Below, piece by piece: positions 38,429 through 47,651 of a stretch of DNA of 64,000 bases. The DNA comes from Palleronia sp. LCG004 (lineage in GTDB: Bacteria; Pseudomonadota; Alphaproteobacteria; Rhodobacterales; Rhodobacteraceae). Each line of letters starts with the position of its first letter. The first letter of the stretch is position 1. The DNA is taken from positions 310,001 through 374,000 of the forward strand of contig NZ_CP136759.1 of assembly GCF_032931615.1 (NCBI RefSeq), given 5' to 3'. The translations under genes and the position numbers were made by a program. The notes under the pieces are model-generated. The model was not told where the DNA came from. It did no database searches and saw nothing but the letters and a program-made list of their open reading frames with translations.

Positions 38429-39640
38429 ATGGCTAGCGTAACGGACCCGCAGGGCGGCGGATTCCGCCCGGCGATGCTGCTTAACGACAAGCGCTATCGC
38501 GGCCTGACATTCCAGTTCATCGCATTGGTGCTCATCATCGTGCTGATGGCCTTTCTGGGCATCAACCTGGTTCGCAATCTTGCGGCTGCCGGGCTCGACA
38601 TCAGTTACAGCTTCCTCGGCGATCCCGCTAATTACGACATCAACCAATCGCTGATCGAATATTCGAGTCGTTCGACCCATATGCGGGCGGCGGTGGTGGG
38701 GCTTCTCAATACGCTTCTCGTCTCGATCATGGCCTGCGTCACGGCGACGGTCATCGGCGTGATCGCAGGGGTGTTGCGTCTGTCCAAGAACTGGCTCGTC
38801 CGCAAGTTGATGAGCGCCTACGTCGAAGCATTCCGCAACGTGCCGGTCCTCATCTGGATCCTGATGATCGGAACCGTGGTCCAGCAATTGCCCGCGCCCT
38901 CGGCCTTTCGTGGCGACGATCCCGACAGCACGATGTGGTTCGGCATGATCGCGGCGACCAACCGCGGTATCTATGTGCCCGCGCCCGTCTGGGGACCCGG
39001 ATCGCTGGTCGTGATCGCGGTCTTCCTGATTTCGATCGTCGGCGTTGTCCTCTACCGCCGTCACGCCGTCTCGCGCCTCTATTCCGACGGAACGCTACTT
39101 CCGACTTTCTGGCCCTCGCTGGGCATTCTCGTCTTGCCGACGCTGATCGCCTATTTCGCGATGGGGCAGCCCGTGTCGCTCGATATTCCCGAGCTTCAGG
39201 GCTTCAACTTCGGCGGCGGGCTCCAGGTGCAGCGGCCGCTCATCGCGCTCTGGTTGGCGTTGTCGGTCTATACCGGTGCTTTCATCGCCGAGAACGTCCG
39301 TGCCGGGATCCTGTCCGTCAGTCATGGCCAGTCCGAGGCGGCGGCGTCGCTGGGCCTCAGGCCGCGCCGTGTCATGTCGCTCGTCGTCCTGCCTCAGGCG
39401 CTCCGTGTCATCGTGCCGCCGCTGATTTCGCAATATCTGAACATCACCAAGAACAGCTCCCTAGCGATCGCAGTGGGCTATGCCGATATCACCGCCACGC
39501 TCGGGGGCATCACGCTCAACCAGACGGGGCGCGCGATCGAGACGATCCTCCTGCTCATGCTCTTCTACCTCATCGTCAGCCTGTCCATCTCGGCGGTGAT
39601 GAACCTCTACAACGCTTCCGTGGCCTTGAAGGAGCGCTGA
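38429..39640 (+). CDS. bztB: general L-amino acid ABC transporter, permease BztB/AapQ
   Basis: A 403-residue inner-membrane permease. It has about eight hydrophobic segments, with the EAA-type coupling loop seen as GQSEAAASLGLRPRRVMSLV (about residues 306-325). The large N-terminal and loop regions are typical of the BztB/AapQ half, as opposed to short HisQ-type permeases. It precedes bztC by three bases and would form a heterodimer with it. Confidence 0.96.
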   Translation: MASVTDPQGGGFRPAMLLNDKRYRGLTFQFIALVLIIVLMAFLGINLVRNLAAAGLDISYSFLGDPANYDINQSLIEYSSRSTHMRAAVVGLLNTLLVSIMACVTATVIGVIAGVLRLSKNWLVRKLMSAYVEAFRNVPVLIWILMIGTVVQQLPAPSAFRGDDPDSTMWFGMIAATNRGIYVPAPVWGPGSLVVIAVFLISIVGVVLYRRHAVSRLYSDGTLLPTFWPSLGILVLPTLIAYFAMGQPVSLDIPELQGFNFGGGLQVQRPLIALWLALSVYTGAFIAENVRAGILSVSHGQSEAAASLGLRPRRVMSLVVLPQALRVIVPPLISQYLNITKNSSLAIAVGYADITATLGGITLNQTGRAIETILLLMLFYLIVSLSISAVMNLYNASVALKER

Positions 39641-39643
39641 TCC

Positions 39644-40939
39644 ATGAGCGACATGCATTCCGAATCCGTGGGCTACGTCCGCGACAGCTTCCTTCCCGAG
39701 AGAGAGCCGCCCGCGAGGGAGACGGGCGTCATCAAGTGGCTGCGGGCGAACCTCTTCTCCAACTGGATCTACGCGATCCTCACGCTGCTTTCGATCTATG
39801 CGATCTACGTGCTGCTATCGGGGTTTCTGCCGTGGCTCCTCGGGGGGATCTGGCAGGCCGAAAGCATCCGGGATTGTCGCGAGATCGCGGATGGCGGGGT
39901 GGGTGGCTGCTTCGCTGTCCTGACTGACCGTTGGTACCAGTTGCTCTTCGGCTTCTCGTACCCTTCGACGGAATACTGGCGCCCGACGCTGGCATTCTTC
40001 CTCCTGCTGGTCGGGGCGGCACCCATACTCTTCCCGGCCGTTCCTAGGCCACTGCTGGTACTGACGCTGCTCTACCCGTTCGTCGCTTATTGGCTCATCT
40101 GGGGCGGCACGATTCTGGTTCCTCTCATGGCCCTGTTCGGTGTCGTGGCGGGCTACGTCGTCTATTCACGCCTCGTCGCGCGCAGCTTTGCGATGGGGCT
40201 CTTCGGGGGTGTCGTGGCGGCGTTCGTTGTCTGGTGGCTGGGCGGTTTCGTCACGGCCGAGGCTCCACGCTTCCTTGCTTTGCCGCAGGTCGCTTCACGT
40301 GACATGGGCGGCTTCGTTCTGAACATGATCCTCGGCGTCGTCTGCGTGTCGCTGTCACTGCCCATCGGCATCCTGCTCGCGCTCGGTCGGCAATCGCGTC
40401 TGCCGATTATCAAATGGATCTGCATCGTCTTCATCGAATTCGTCCGGGGTGTGCCGCTCATCACGCTGCTTTTCGTGGCGAATGTCGTGTTGGCCTACTT
40501 TCTGCCGCCGGGTACGAATTTCGACCTCATCCTGCGCGTGATCATCATGATCACCATGTTCGCATCGGCCTATATTGCCGAGGTGATCCGCGGCGGATTG
40601 GCCGCTTTGCCACGGGGTCAGTACGAAGGGGCCGAGAGTCTGGGCCTCGACTATGCCCAGAGCATGCGGCTCATCATCCTTCCGCAAGCACTCAAGATCT
40701 CGATTCCGGGGATCGTCAATGTCGCAGTCGGGCTCTTCAAGGACACGACGCTGGTGTCGATCATCTCAATGTTCGACCTGGTGGGAATGATCCGCGGTCC
40801 GATCCTCGCCTCGACGGACTGGAACGGCGTCTACTGGGAGCTCTACGGCTTCGCCGCGCTCCTCTTCTTCGTCGTCTGCTACAGCATCTCGCAATATTCC
40901 CAGTGGCTCGAGCGTCAACTCGCCACCGATCGCCGGTAA
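39644..40939 (+). CDS. bztC: general L-amino acid ABC transporter, permease BztC/AapM
   Basis: A 431-residue permease partner of BztB. The coupling loop reads [20 protein letters not shown] and is followed by [15 protein letters not shown]. Earlier features include [20 protein letters not shown]. Many hydrophobic segments are clear. Start at 39644 after AGGAGCGCTGATCC. AAGGAGG after its stop serves bztD. Confidence 0.96.
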   Translation: MSDMHSESVGYVRDSFLPEREPPARETGVIKWLRANLFSNWIYAILTLLSIYAIYVLLSGFLPWLLGGIWQAESIRDCREIADGGVGGCFAVLTDRWYQLLFGFSYPSTEYWRPTLAFFLLLVGAAPILFPAVPRPLLVLTLLYPFVAYWLIWGGTILVPLMALFGVVAGYVVYSRLVARSFAMGLFGGVVAAFVVWWLGGFVTAEAPRFLALPQVASRDMGGFVLNMILGVVCVSLSLPIGILLALGRQSRLPIIKWICIVFIEFVRGVPLITLLFVANVVLAYFLPPGTNFDLILRVIIMITMFASAYIAEVIRGGLAALPRGQYEGAESLGLDYAQSMRLIILPQALKISIPGIVNVAVGLFKDTTLVSIISMFDLVGMIRGPILASTDWNGVYWELYGFAALLFFVVCYSISQYSQWLERQLATDRR

Positions 40940-40950
40940 GAAGGAGGCCC

Positions 40951-41742
40951 ATGATGAGCGTCACCGAAGAGCGCAACGTCGATACGTCCCGAATGAAGGT
41001 CTCCGACGAGATCGCGATCGACATTCAGGGTATGAACAAGTGGTACGGCACCTTCCACGTGCTGCGCGATATTGACCTTACCGTCCATCGCGGCGAGCGC
41101 ATCGTCATCTGCGGGCCGTCCGGCTCGGGCAAGTCGACGCTGATCCGGTGCATCAATGCGTTGGAGGAACATCAGCAGGGCAAGATCGAGGTCGATGGCA
41201 CCATCCTGTCATCGGATGTAAAGAACATCGACCGCATCCGATCCGAAGTCGGAATGTGCTTCCAGCACTTCAATCTCTTCCCGCATCTGACGATTCTCGA
41301 GAATTGCACTCTGGCACCGATCTGGGTCCGAAAGACACCCAAGCACGAGGCCGAGAAGACGGCGATGCATTTCCTCGAGAAGGTCAAGATTCCCGATCAG
41401 GCGAACAAGTATCCCGGGCAGCTTTCCGGCGGGCAGCAACAACGCGTGGCGATCGCGCGATCGCTCTGCATGAAACCTCGCATCATGCTCTTCGACGAGC
41501 CGACCTCCGCACTCGATCCGGAGATGATCAAGGAGGTGCTAGACACGATGATCGAGCTCGCCGAAGAGGGGATGACCATGCTTTGCGTCACGCACGAGAT
41601 GGGTTTCGCCCGTCAGGTCGCGAACCGCGTGATCTTCATGGATCAGGGGCAGATCATAGAACAGAACGCGCCCGAGGAATTCTTCAACAATCCGAGGTCG
41701 GACCGGACCAAGCTATTCCTCAGCCAGATCCTGGGGCACTGA
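40951..41742 (+). CDS. bztD: general L-amino acid ABC transporter, ATP-binding protein
   Basis: A 263-residue ATPase powering the Bzt transporter. Walker A is GPSGSGKST, the Q-loop is in [12 protein letters not shown], the ABC signature is LSGGQQQR, Walker B is [12 protein letters not shown], and the switch histidine is in [10 protein letters not shown] chose 40951, with AAGGAGG four bases before it; a second ATG follows directly at 40954. The open frame upstream lies inside bztC and is not coding. Its end lies six bases from the convergent sixA-like gene. Confidence 0.97.
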   Translation: MMSVTEERNVDTSRMKVSDEIAIDIQGMNKWYGTFHVLRDIDLTVHRGERIVICGPSGSGKSTLIRCINALEEHQQGKIEVDGTILSSDVKNIDRIRSEVGMCFQHFNLFPHLTILENCTLAPIWVRKTPKHEAEKTAMHFLEKVKIPDQANKYPGQLSGGQQQRVAIARSLCMKPRIMLFDEPTSALDPEMIKEVLDTMIELAEEGMTMLCVTHEMGFARQVANRVIFMDQGQIIEQNAPEEFFNNPRSDRTKLFLSQILGH

Positions 41743-41748
41743 GGCGCA

Positions 41749-42252
41749 TCAGCGGCCGAGGTCCTGCGGAATAACGAAATGCTCCACCCGCCCGCAAGCG
41801 GGGCCGAGCGCGGTCCACGTGTCGCCCGGTATGTCGAGGATCAGCGTCGCGCAGGTGGGAAATCGGTGGAACTCGGCCCGATCCGGCGTGGTCGCCACGA
41901 GATACTGCGCGAGCGCGCCCATTCCTGGATTGTGCCCGATCACGATGAGATCCCGGCTCTCTTCGGATCCGACCCGGTCCAGGATCTTTTCGGGTGCCGC
42001 GAGATAGAGATCCTCGTGCCGGGTCATTTCGACATCGCCCAGATGCGCCGACAATCCATCCCATGTCTCGGTCACGCGCCGTGCAGTCGAGAGCAACGCA
42101 TGCGCGGGGCGAATTCCCTTCAGAGAGAGCCATGCCCCCATCGCGTCGGCGTTGCGGCGTCCCCGATCGTTCAGGGGGCGGTCATGATCGGGCAGGGCGG
42201 CCTCCGCCCAATCCGACTTGGCGTGCCGCATCAGGATCAGTCGCAGGCTCAT
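41749..42252 (-). CDS. SixA-like histidine phosphatase
   Basis: A 167-residue member of the histidine phosphatase superfamily. The catalytic RHAKS motif is at residues 9-13, and VIGHNPGM carries the second histidine. Similarity to SixA suggests a phosphohistidine phosphatase, possibly of phosphorelay proteins, but the substrate is not shown. Its start overlaps the argB stop by four bases (ATGA), so it is the last gene of the reverse-strand run engB-argB-sixA. Confidence 0.88.
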   Translation of the reverse strand: MSLRLILMRHAKSDWAEAALPDHDRPLNDRGRRNADAMGAWLSLKGIRPAHALLSTARRVTETWDGLSAHLGDVEMTRHEDLYLAAPEKILDRVGSEESRDLIVIGHNPGMGALAQYLVATTPDRAEFHRFPTCATLILDIPGDTWTALGPACGRVEHFVIPQDLGR

Positions 42253-43118
42253 CGGGGCATTCGGATCAGGCTGCCCGCCCCGCGCTCGGTATAAAGTTCC
42301 AGCAAGCAGGCATGCGGCGCGCGTCCGTCGACGATGACGACCGCCCGTACACCGCCCTCTATCGCGTCGAGTGCCGTCTGCGTCTTGGGGATCATGCCCC
42401 CGGAAATCACGCCGTTTTCGGTCATCTGCCGGATGGCCTCGGGCGTCATTTCACTCACCACCTCGCCATTCGCGTCCTTGAGCCCTGCGACATCCGTCAG
42501 CAGCAGCAGCCTGTCGGCATTGAGCGAGGCGGCAATGGCTCCGGCGGCCGTATCGCCGTTGACGTTGAACGTCTCGCCATTTCGGCCGGTACCGATCGGC
42601 GCGATCACCGGAATGACCTTGGTATCCGACAAGGACCGGAGGAATTTCGGATTGCATTCGACCGGCGTCCCGACGAAGCCCAAGGCGGGGTCGGTCTGCT
42701 CGCAGATCATGAGCTGCGCATCCTTGCCGCTGATCCCGATCGCGCGCCCGCCTTCCTCGTTGATGGCTTGCACGATCCGTTTGCCGACGAGACCCGACAG
42801 TACCATTTCGACGACTTCGATCGTCGCGGCATCCGTCACGCGCTTGCCGGCGACGAATTCGCTGACGACGCCCTGCTTCTTGAGCATCGCATTGATCATC
42901 GGTCCACCGCCGTGAACGATGACCGGGTTGACGCCGACATGGCTCATCAACACGATATCGCGCGCGAAACTGCGCATCGCTTCGTCCGACCCCATCGCAT
43001 GGCCACCGAGCTTGATGACGACCGTCGCGCCCGCATAACGCTGGAACAGCGGAAGTGCCTTCGACAGGGTTTCGGCCGTGGCAAGCCATTCTGTATCGCT
43101 GGGCATGTCAGCGCTCAT
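42249..43118 (-). CDS. argB: acetylglutamate kinase
   Basis: A 289-residue enzyme for the second step of arginine synthesis, phosphorylating N-acetylglutamate. [39 protein letters not shown] and [19 protein letters not shown] are diagnostic. The start at 43118 gives [20 protein letters not shown] and is preceded by AAAGGAG. The frame is open further upstream but overlaps engB and was rejected. The N-terminal helix is the type linked with arginine feedback in hexameric enzymes. Confidence 0.97.
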   Translation of the reverse strand: MSADMPSDTEWLATAETLSKALPLFQRYAGATVVIKLGGHAMGSDEAMRSFARDIVLMSHVGVNPVIVHGGGPMINAMLKKQGVVSEFVAGKRVTDAATIEVVEMVLSGLVGKRIVQAINEEGGRAIGISGKDAQLMICEQTDPALGFVGTPVECNPKFLRSLSDTKVIPVIAPIGTGRNGETFNVNGDTAAGAIAASLNADRLLLLTDVAGLKDANGEVVSEMTPEAIRQMTENGVISGGMIPKTQTALDAIEGGVRAVVIVDGRAPHACLLELYTERGAGSLIRMPR

Positions 43119-43144
43119 CGCAGGGTCACTCCTTTGGTGGTCTT

Positions 43145-43789
43145 TCAGTCGATGCCTTCGATCACCGCGCGGAGATCTGCGATACCATCGCCTTTTTCCG
43201 ACGAGGTGAGGACGATCTCGGGGAACGCTGCCGGATGCCGCGACAATCCGGTCCGAAGGGTCTCGAGCATCCGGTCGCGGTCGCCCGCCTTCACCTTGTC
43301 GATCTTGGTCAGCACCGTCTGGAACGGCACCGCGGCGCGGTCGAGTAGGCCCATGATCTCGTCGTCGACTTCCTTGATGCCGTGCCGCGCGTCGATGAGG
43401 AGAAAGGCACGCCGCAGATTTGCCCGGCCCGAGAGATAGGCGCGCATCAGCCGCTGCCATTTCTCGACCACCGCGACTGGGGCGTTCGCGAAGCCATAGC
43501 CTGGAAGGTCCACCAAGTAGAGATTGGCGAGCGTGAAGAAGTTGATTTCCTGCGTCCGGCCCGGCGTGTTGGACGCCCGCGCGATCCCCTTGCGCCCCGT
43601 CAAGGCGTTGATGAGGCTGGACTTCCCGACATTCGAGCGTCCGGCAAAGCAGATCTCGACCCGGTCGTCAGGCGGCAGTCCATCCATTGCGACCACGCCC
43701 TTGAGGAACGTCGTCTCGCCGGCGAACATCTTGCGACCTCGCTCGCGTGCGTCCTCGTCGGGGATGACTTGTGGGAATGGAAGCTGCAT
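43145..43789 (-). CDS. engB: ribosome biogenesis GTPase EngB/YihA
   Basis: A 214-residue TRAFAC-class GTPase required for 50S assembly and cell division. Motifs in order: [12 protein letters not shown] (G1), [12 protein letters not shown] (G2), VDLPGYGFA (G3) and LTKIDK (G4). Argument for function is family membership. It lies 26 bases upstream of argB, with the cytochrome gene behind it. Confidence 0.96.
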   Translation of the reverse strand: MQLPFPQVIPDEDARERGRKMFAGETTFLKGVVAMDGLPPDDRVEICFAGRSNVGKSSLINALTGRKGIARASNTPGRTQEINFFTLANLYLVDLPGYGFANAPVAVVEKWQRLMRAYLSGRANLRRAFLLIDARHGIKEVDDEIMGLLDRAAVPFQTVLTKIDKVKAGDRDRMLETLRTGLSRHPAAFPEIVLTSSEKGDGIADLRAVIEGID

Positions 43790-43832
43790 GAACCTGACGT
43801 CACTCTTTGAAGGTTCGGCAAGCAGGACCAGC

Positions 43833-43862
43833 CCCGCCGCGCCTTGTCAAGCGCGCGGCGGG
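43833..43862 (-). terminator. terminator-like hairpin after the cytochrome c gene
   Basis: CCCGCCGCGC (43833-43842) pairs with GCGCGGCGGG (43853-43862), and the loop can form an inner CTT / AAG. It starts eight bases after the reverse-strand stop of the cytochrome gene. No T run on the reverse strand; termination may be partial. Confidence 0.5.
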
Positions 43863-43869
43863 AGAGAGA

Positions 43870-45702
43870 TCAGTCCTTCTCAAGCGGCTGTTGATCGGCG
43901 AACCAGGCTGCGGCGGCGCGCAACTGGTCGTCGGTCATGCGGCTCGCGATCATCGGCATCGGGCTGTAGGGCGTTACATCGCCGGCATGGGCATTCTTGA
44001 AGTAGGCCAGCCGTTCGACGAGGTAATTGGCATTCTGTCCATGCAGTCGCGGGATCTGGGAGAGAGCGCTGGTCGTATCCTCGCCGTGACACGTGAGGCA
44101 GGCGGGAATGTCTGCCTCTTCGAGACCCCGGCGCGCCAGCTGCGCGCCTAGATTGACATCGTCCGAAACCGGCTCGGGGGCGTCACGTACCAGCGGGTCC
44201 AGCGATCCGATGAAAGCGGAAAGTGCGTTGATCTCCGGCTCTTCGAGACGCAGCGCGGCCTGATGCATTCGCGAATTGTCCCGTCGCTTCGAACGGAATT
44301 CGTAGAGCTGACGTTCCACGTAGTCGGGCCCCTGCAATGTCAGGTTCGGCGTCTCGCCAGACGGCGCACCTGCAAGGTCGGCCTCGTGACATTCCTTGCA
44401 GACACGCTCGACCGCGCCGGAGGCGAGCGCGATCTGTTCGGGGGTGGGGGGCACGCTCACATCCTGCATGGGCACGTCCTCTTCGATGCCGCGGGAGGCG
44501 AAATACGCGGCTGCACCGGCAATGTCCTCGTCAGTCATGTTCCGGGCAACACCGACCATCGGGGACCATTCGGAGGTCTGGCCCCGGCCACCGCTGCGAA
44601 ACAACTGGAGTTGGCGGGTGAGGAAGGTCTCGTTCTGCGCGGCGAGTTCCGGGATCACGATGCCATGTTCGTCCGTCTCACCCGCAGCGGCGTGACAGTC
44701 GTAGCAGGCCGAGATCGCGTCGACCGGACGACCTTCCGTCGCAAGGATCTCTCCATGGGCGACAAGCTCCGGATCGGGTGCCTCGTCCATCACGGTCGCG
44801 ACCTCCGGCAGGGTTTCGGTGTAATACTGCGCAAGACCGGAGATCTGTTCTTCGGAAAGTTGTGAGGCCACGACCTGCATGTAGGCGCTATGACGGTCGG
44901 CCGATGCGTAGGAATGCAGCGCAGCTTCGATATAGTCGGCGGACTGGATTGTCAGGTTCGCCGCTTCGCCGCCCGTCGCCGCGCCGCTACCGTCAGCGCC
45001 GTGGCAGGTGGAACACTGCGCGACAGGGATGCCCGCAAGCGCGTAGTCGGCGAAGCCGCCCGTGGGTGCCGAATAGAGATGTTCGTCCATCGGGTAGCGG
45101 CGAGTGTGGTAGTCCATCTCTCGCGCATCGACCAACGGGCCGAATTCGATACCGGGTGCTTCCTCCGTGTCGGGCGTGACGAGCGAGAGGTACGTCGCGC
45201 CATCCATCTCGTCGAACCGGCGAATGAACGAGACCATCGTCCAGATCTCGTCCGGCCGGTCGACGGCGGGCCAGGCGGGCATCGCCGACATCATCACGCC
45301 GTTCTGTAGGATCCAGAAAAGCTCTGAATCGGTGAACTGGTTGATGACCGAGGGCAGATGCTGCGGCGTCGGTTTCATGGCGAGGACCATCGGGTTCTGC
45401 CCGATATCCGGTGCACCATGGCAGCGCACGCAGTTCTGCGCGAAATGCTGCGCCCCGAGCGCGATCCGCCCTTCGTCGTCGAGATCGTCCGGCGGCGTGA
45501 TGCCGCCCGCATTCGCAGCGACCCAGCGCTTAAACGTAGAGTGGACGACGTGGTAGAAGAGGCGAGGGTCCTTCTTGTCCGCCGCCAGTGGGATCAATCC
45601 GAAATAGATCGCGACGAAGGCCGCCAAGCCCGCGACGACGCCCAGACCTGCGAGCGTCGCCACGAATTTCGCGATGAACTTCCCATTGAAAAACCCAGAC
45701 AT
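43870..45702 (-). CDS. membrane-anchored five-haem cytochrome c
   Basis: A 610-residue protein with an N-terminal membrane helix (about residues 10-36) and five CXXCH haem motifs at Cys91, Cys230, Cys333, Cys435 and Cys535. The first haem unit (residues 80-165) has a likely Met141 ligand. Haems 2-3 and 4-5 look like two tandem copies of a two-haem c4-like module: ANLTIQSADYIEAALHSY and PNLTLQGPDYVERQLYEF match, as do the regions around SPMVG and SPMPM. I chose the start at 45702 because it places the anchor at the N-terminus. Role: periplasmic electron transfer, partner unknown. It lies 79 bases downstream of yidC. Confidence 0.9.
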   Translation of the reverse strand: MSGFFNGKFIAKFVATLAGLGVVAGLAAFVAIYFGLIPLAADKKDPRLFYHVVHSTFKRWVAANAGGITPPDDLDDEGRIALGAQHFAQNCVRCHGAPDIGQNPMVLAMKPTPQHLPSVINQFTDSELFWILQNGVMMSAMPAWPAVDRPDEIWTMVSFIRRFDEMDGATYLSLVTPDTEEAPGIEFGPLVDAREMDYHTRRYPMDEHLYSAPTGGFADYALAGIPVAQCSTCHGADGSGAATGGEAANLTIQSADYIEAALHSYASADRHSAYMQVVASQLSEEQISGLAQYYTETLPEVATVMDEAPDPELVAHGEILATEGRPVDAISACYDCHAAAGETDEHGIVIPELAAQNETFLTRQLQLFRSGGRGQTSEWSPMVGVARNMTDEDIAGAAAYFASRGIEEDVPMQDVSVPPTPEQIALASGAVERVCKECHEADLAGAPSGETPNLTLQGPDYVERQLYEFRSKRRDNSRMHQAALRLEEPEINALSAFIGSLDPLVRDAPEPVSDDVNLGAQLARRGLEEADIPACLTCHGEDTTSALSQIPRLHGQNANYLVERLAYFKNAHAGDVTPYSPMPMIASRMTDDQLRAAAAWFADQQPLEKD

Positions 45703-45781
45703 GCGCGCAGAATCCCTCAAGCAATTTTGTGGAAGCGTAGCACGCTCACACGCTCTGCCCAGAGCATATCTGCCGCAGGTC

Positions 45782-47587
45782 CTAGCTCTCGGTCTTCTTG
45801 CGGCTGAATCCCCTGCGGATGTTGCCGAAAACATCCGGTTTGTAACCTTGGCTCCGCATGATCGCGTATTGCTGCGTGAAGGTGATCGTGTTGTTCGCGA
45901 TCCAGTAGAGCACGAGCCCCGAGGCGAAGCTGCCGAGCATGAACATGAAGACCCACGGCATCCAGGCAAAGATCATCGCCTGGGTCGCATCGGCGGGGGC
46001 TGGGTTCAGTTTCTGCTGCAGCCACATCGAGATCCCGAGCAGGATCGGCAGGATGCCGAGCGAGAAGATGAAGAAGATCGAGCTGGGATCCGGAGTGCCC
46101 CAAGGCAACAGGCCGAAGAGGTTCAGGATCGAGGTCGGATCCGGGGCGGACAGGTCGTGGATCCAGCCAACCCAGGGCGCATGACGCAGCTCGAGCGTCA
46201 CGAAGATCACCTTGTAGAGCGAGAAGAAGATCGGGATCTGCAGGAGGATCGGCAGGCAGCCCGATGCCGGGTTCACCTTGTTCTTTTTATAGAGCTCCAT
46301 CATCCCCTGCTGGAGCTTCTGGCGATCGTCGCCCGACTTCTCCTTGAGCTTCTCCATCTCCGGCTGAAGCTCTTTCATCTTCGCCATGGAGACGTAGGAC
46401 TTGTAGGCGAGCGGGAAGAGCACGGCCTTGATCATCAGGGTGAGCACGATGATCGCCCAGCCCATGTTACCGATCACGGCATGTAGCCAGTGCAGAACCG
46501 CGAAGATCGGCTTCGTCAGGAAGAAGAACCAGCCCCAGTCGATGCTGTCGACGAAACCTTCGATCCCCTGCGCCTGGTATTCGCGGATCGTTTCCCACTC
46601 CTTCGCGCCGGCGAAGAGCTGCATCTGCGTCTCGACGCTTTCGCCCGGGGCCACGTCGAGCGTCGGCAGTCGTGTCTCGGTCTGGTAGATGTCCGCGCCG
46701 TCCACGTATTTGGCGACCGAGACGAAGGACGATCCCGGATCGGGGATGAGCGTGGTCATCCAGTACTTGTCGGTGAAGCCGATCCAGCCGTTCTGTGCAA
46801 CGTCGATCACGTCGGCACGTGCGCCCTCGCGGTCGACCACGTCGAGATCGGGCAGGTCGTCGTAATCAAGTTCCTGCAGCTCACCGTCGGACATCCGCAC
46901 CACGCCTTCGTGGAGGATGAAGAAGTTCGACAGGTCCGTAGGCTCACCATGACGGGCAACCGTGCCGTAGGGGGCGAGGCGGACAGCCTCTCCGCTGGCA
47001 TTGTCGACGCGCTGACGGATCGTGAACATGTAGTTCTGGTCGATCGAGATCACCCGTTCGAAGACGAGGCCCGACGGGCTTTCCCAGCGCAGCGTCACGT
47101 CGTTCTCGGGGGTGAGCGCGCCGTCGTTTGTCCGCTCCCAGGGAGTGTTCGCTCCGGGCACGTCTTCGTATTCGAGCCCTGCACCCGGCGACCAGCCAAA
47201 GAGCGCGTAATAGGCATTGGGCTGTCCGACCGGGGAGAGAAGATCGACGATCGGGGAATCCTCGTCGATCGTCTCATGGTAGCGCTTCATTGCGAGTGAG
47301 TCGATCCGCCCGCCTTCGAGCGAGATGGATCCGAGAAGCGCGGGCGTGTCGATCTCGATGCGCGGCGCGTCGGTGGCTTCGATCTCGGCCGAAGCGACTG
47401 CGTCGGGTGCCGAGGATTGTCCGTCAGTCGTCGCCGGGGGGGCGGGGGCGGTGAGCGTCGCCTGTTCTTCGGTCCCCGCATTCGGATCCGGTGTCTGCTG
47501 TTCTGGCGGGAAAAGCAGGAACCAGGCGAGGATCACAAGGAAACTCAGCACGGTCGCAAGAATGAGATTCTTGTTCTGATCGTCCAT
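45782..47587 (-). CDS. yidC: membrane protein insertase YidC
   Basis: A 601-residue inner-membrane insertase. One N-terminal helix (residues 7-26), a large periplasmic P1 domain (about 60-350) and the conserved five-helix core are visible, with LKEKSGDDRQKLQQGMMELY and NPASGCLPILLQIPIFFSLY in the core. The length is typical for Gram-negative YidC. It is usually close to rpmH-rnpA-yidD; here ttcA and an EAL gene intervene. Confidence 0.98.
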   Translation of the reverse strand: MDDQNKNLILATVLSFLVILAWFLLFPPEQQTPDPNAGTEEQATLTAPAPPATTDGQSSAPDAVASAEIEATDAPRIEIDTPALLGSISLEGGRIDSLAMKRYHETIDEDSPIVDLLSPVGQPNAYYALFGWSPGAGLEYEDVPGANTPWERTNDGALTPENDVTLRWESPSGLVFERVISIDQNYMFTIRQRVDNASGEAVRLAPYGTVARHGEPTDLSNFFILHEGVVRMSDGELQELDYDDLPDLDVVDREGARADVIDVAQNGWIGFTDKYWMTTLIPDPGSSFVSVAKYVDGADIYQTETRLPTLDVAPGESVETQMQLFAGAKEWETIREYQAQGIEGFVDSIDWGWFFFLTKPIFAVLHWLHAVIGNMGWAIIVLTLMIKAVLFPLAYKSYVSMAKMKELQPEMEKLKEKSGDDRQKLQQGMMELYKKNKVNPASGCLPILLQIPIFFSLYKVIFVTLELRHAPWVGWIHDLSAPDPTSILNLFGLLPWGTPDPSSIFFIFSLGILPILLGISMWLQQKLNPAPADATQAMIFAWMPWVFMFMLGSFASGLVLYWIANNTITFTQQYAIMRSQGYKPDVFGNIRRGFSRKKTES

Positions 47588-47651
47588 GTCGGACCGCCAC
47601 CTGTCGCTGGAAAAGGGTCAGCGGCGGTTCAACATCCCGTGGCCTGAAAGG

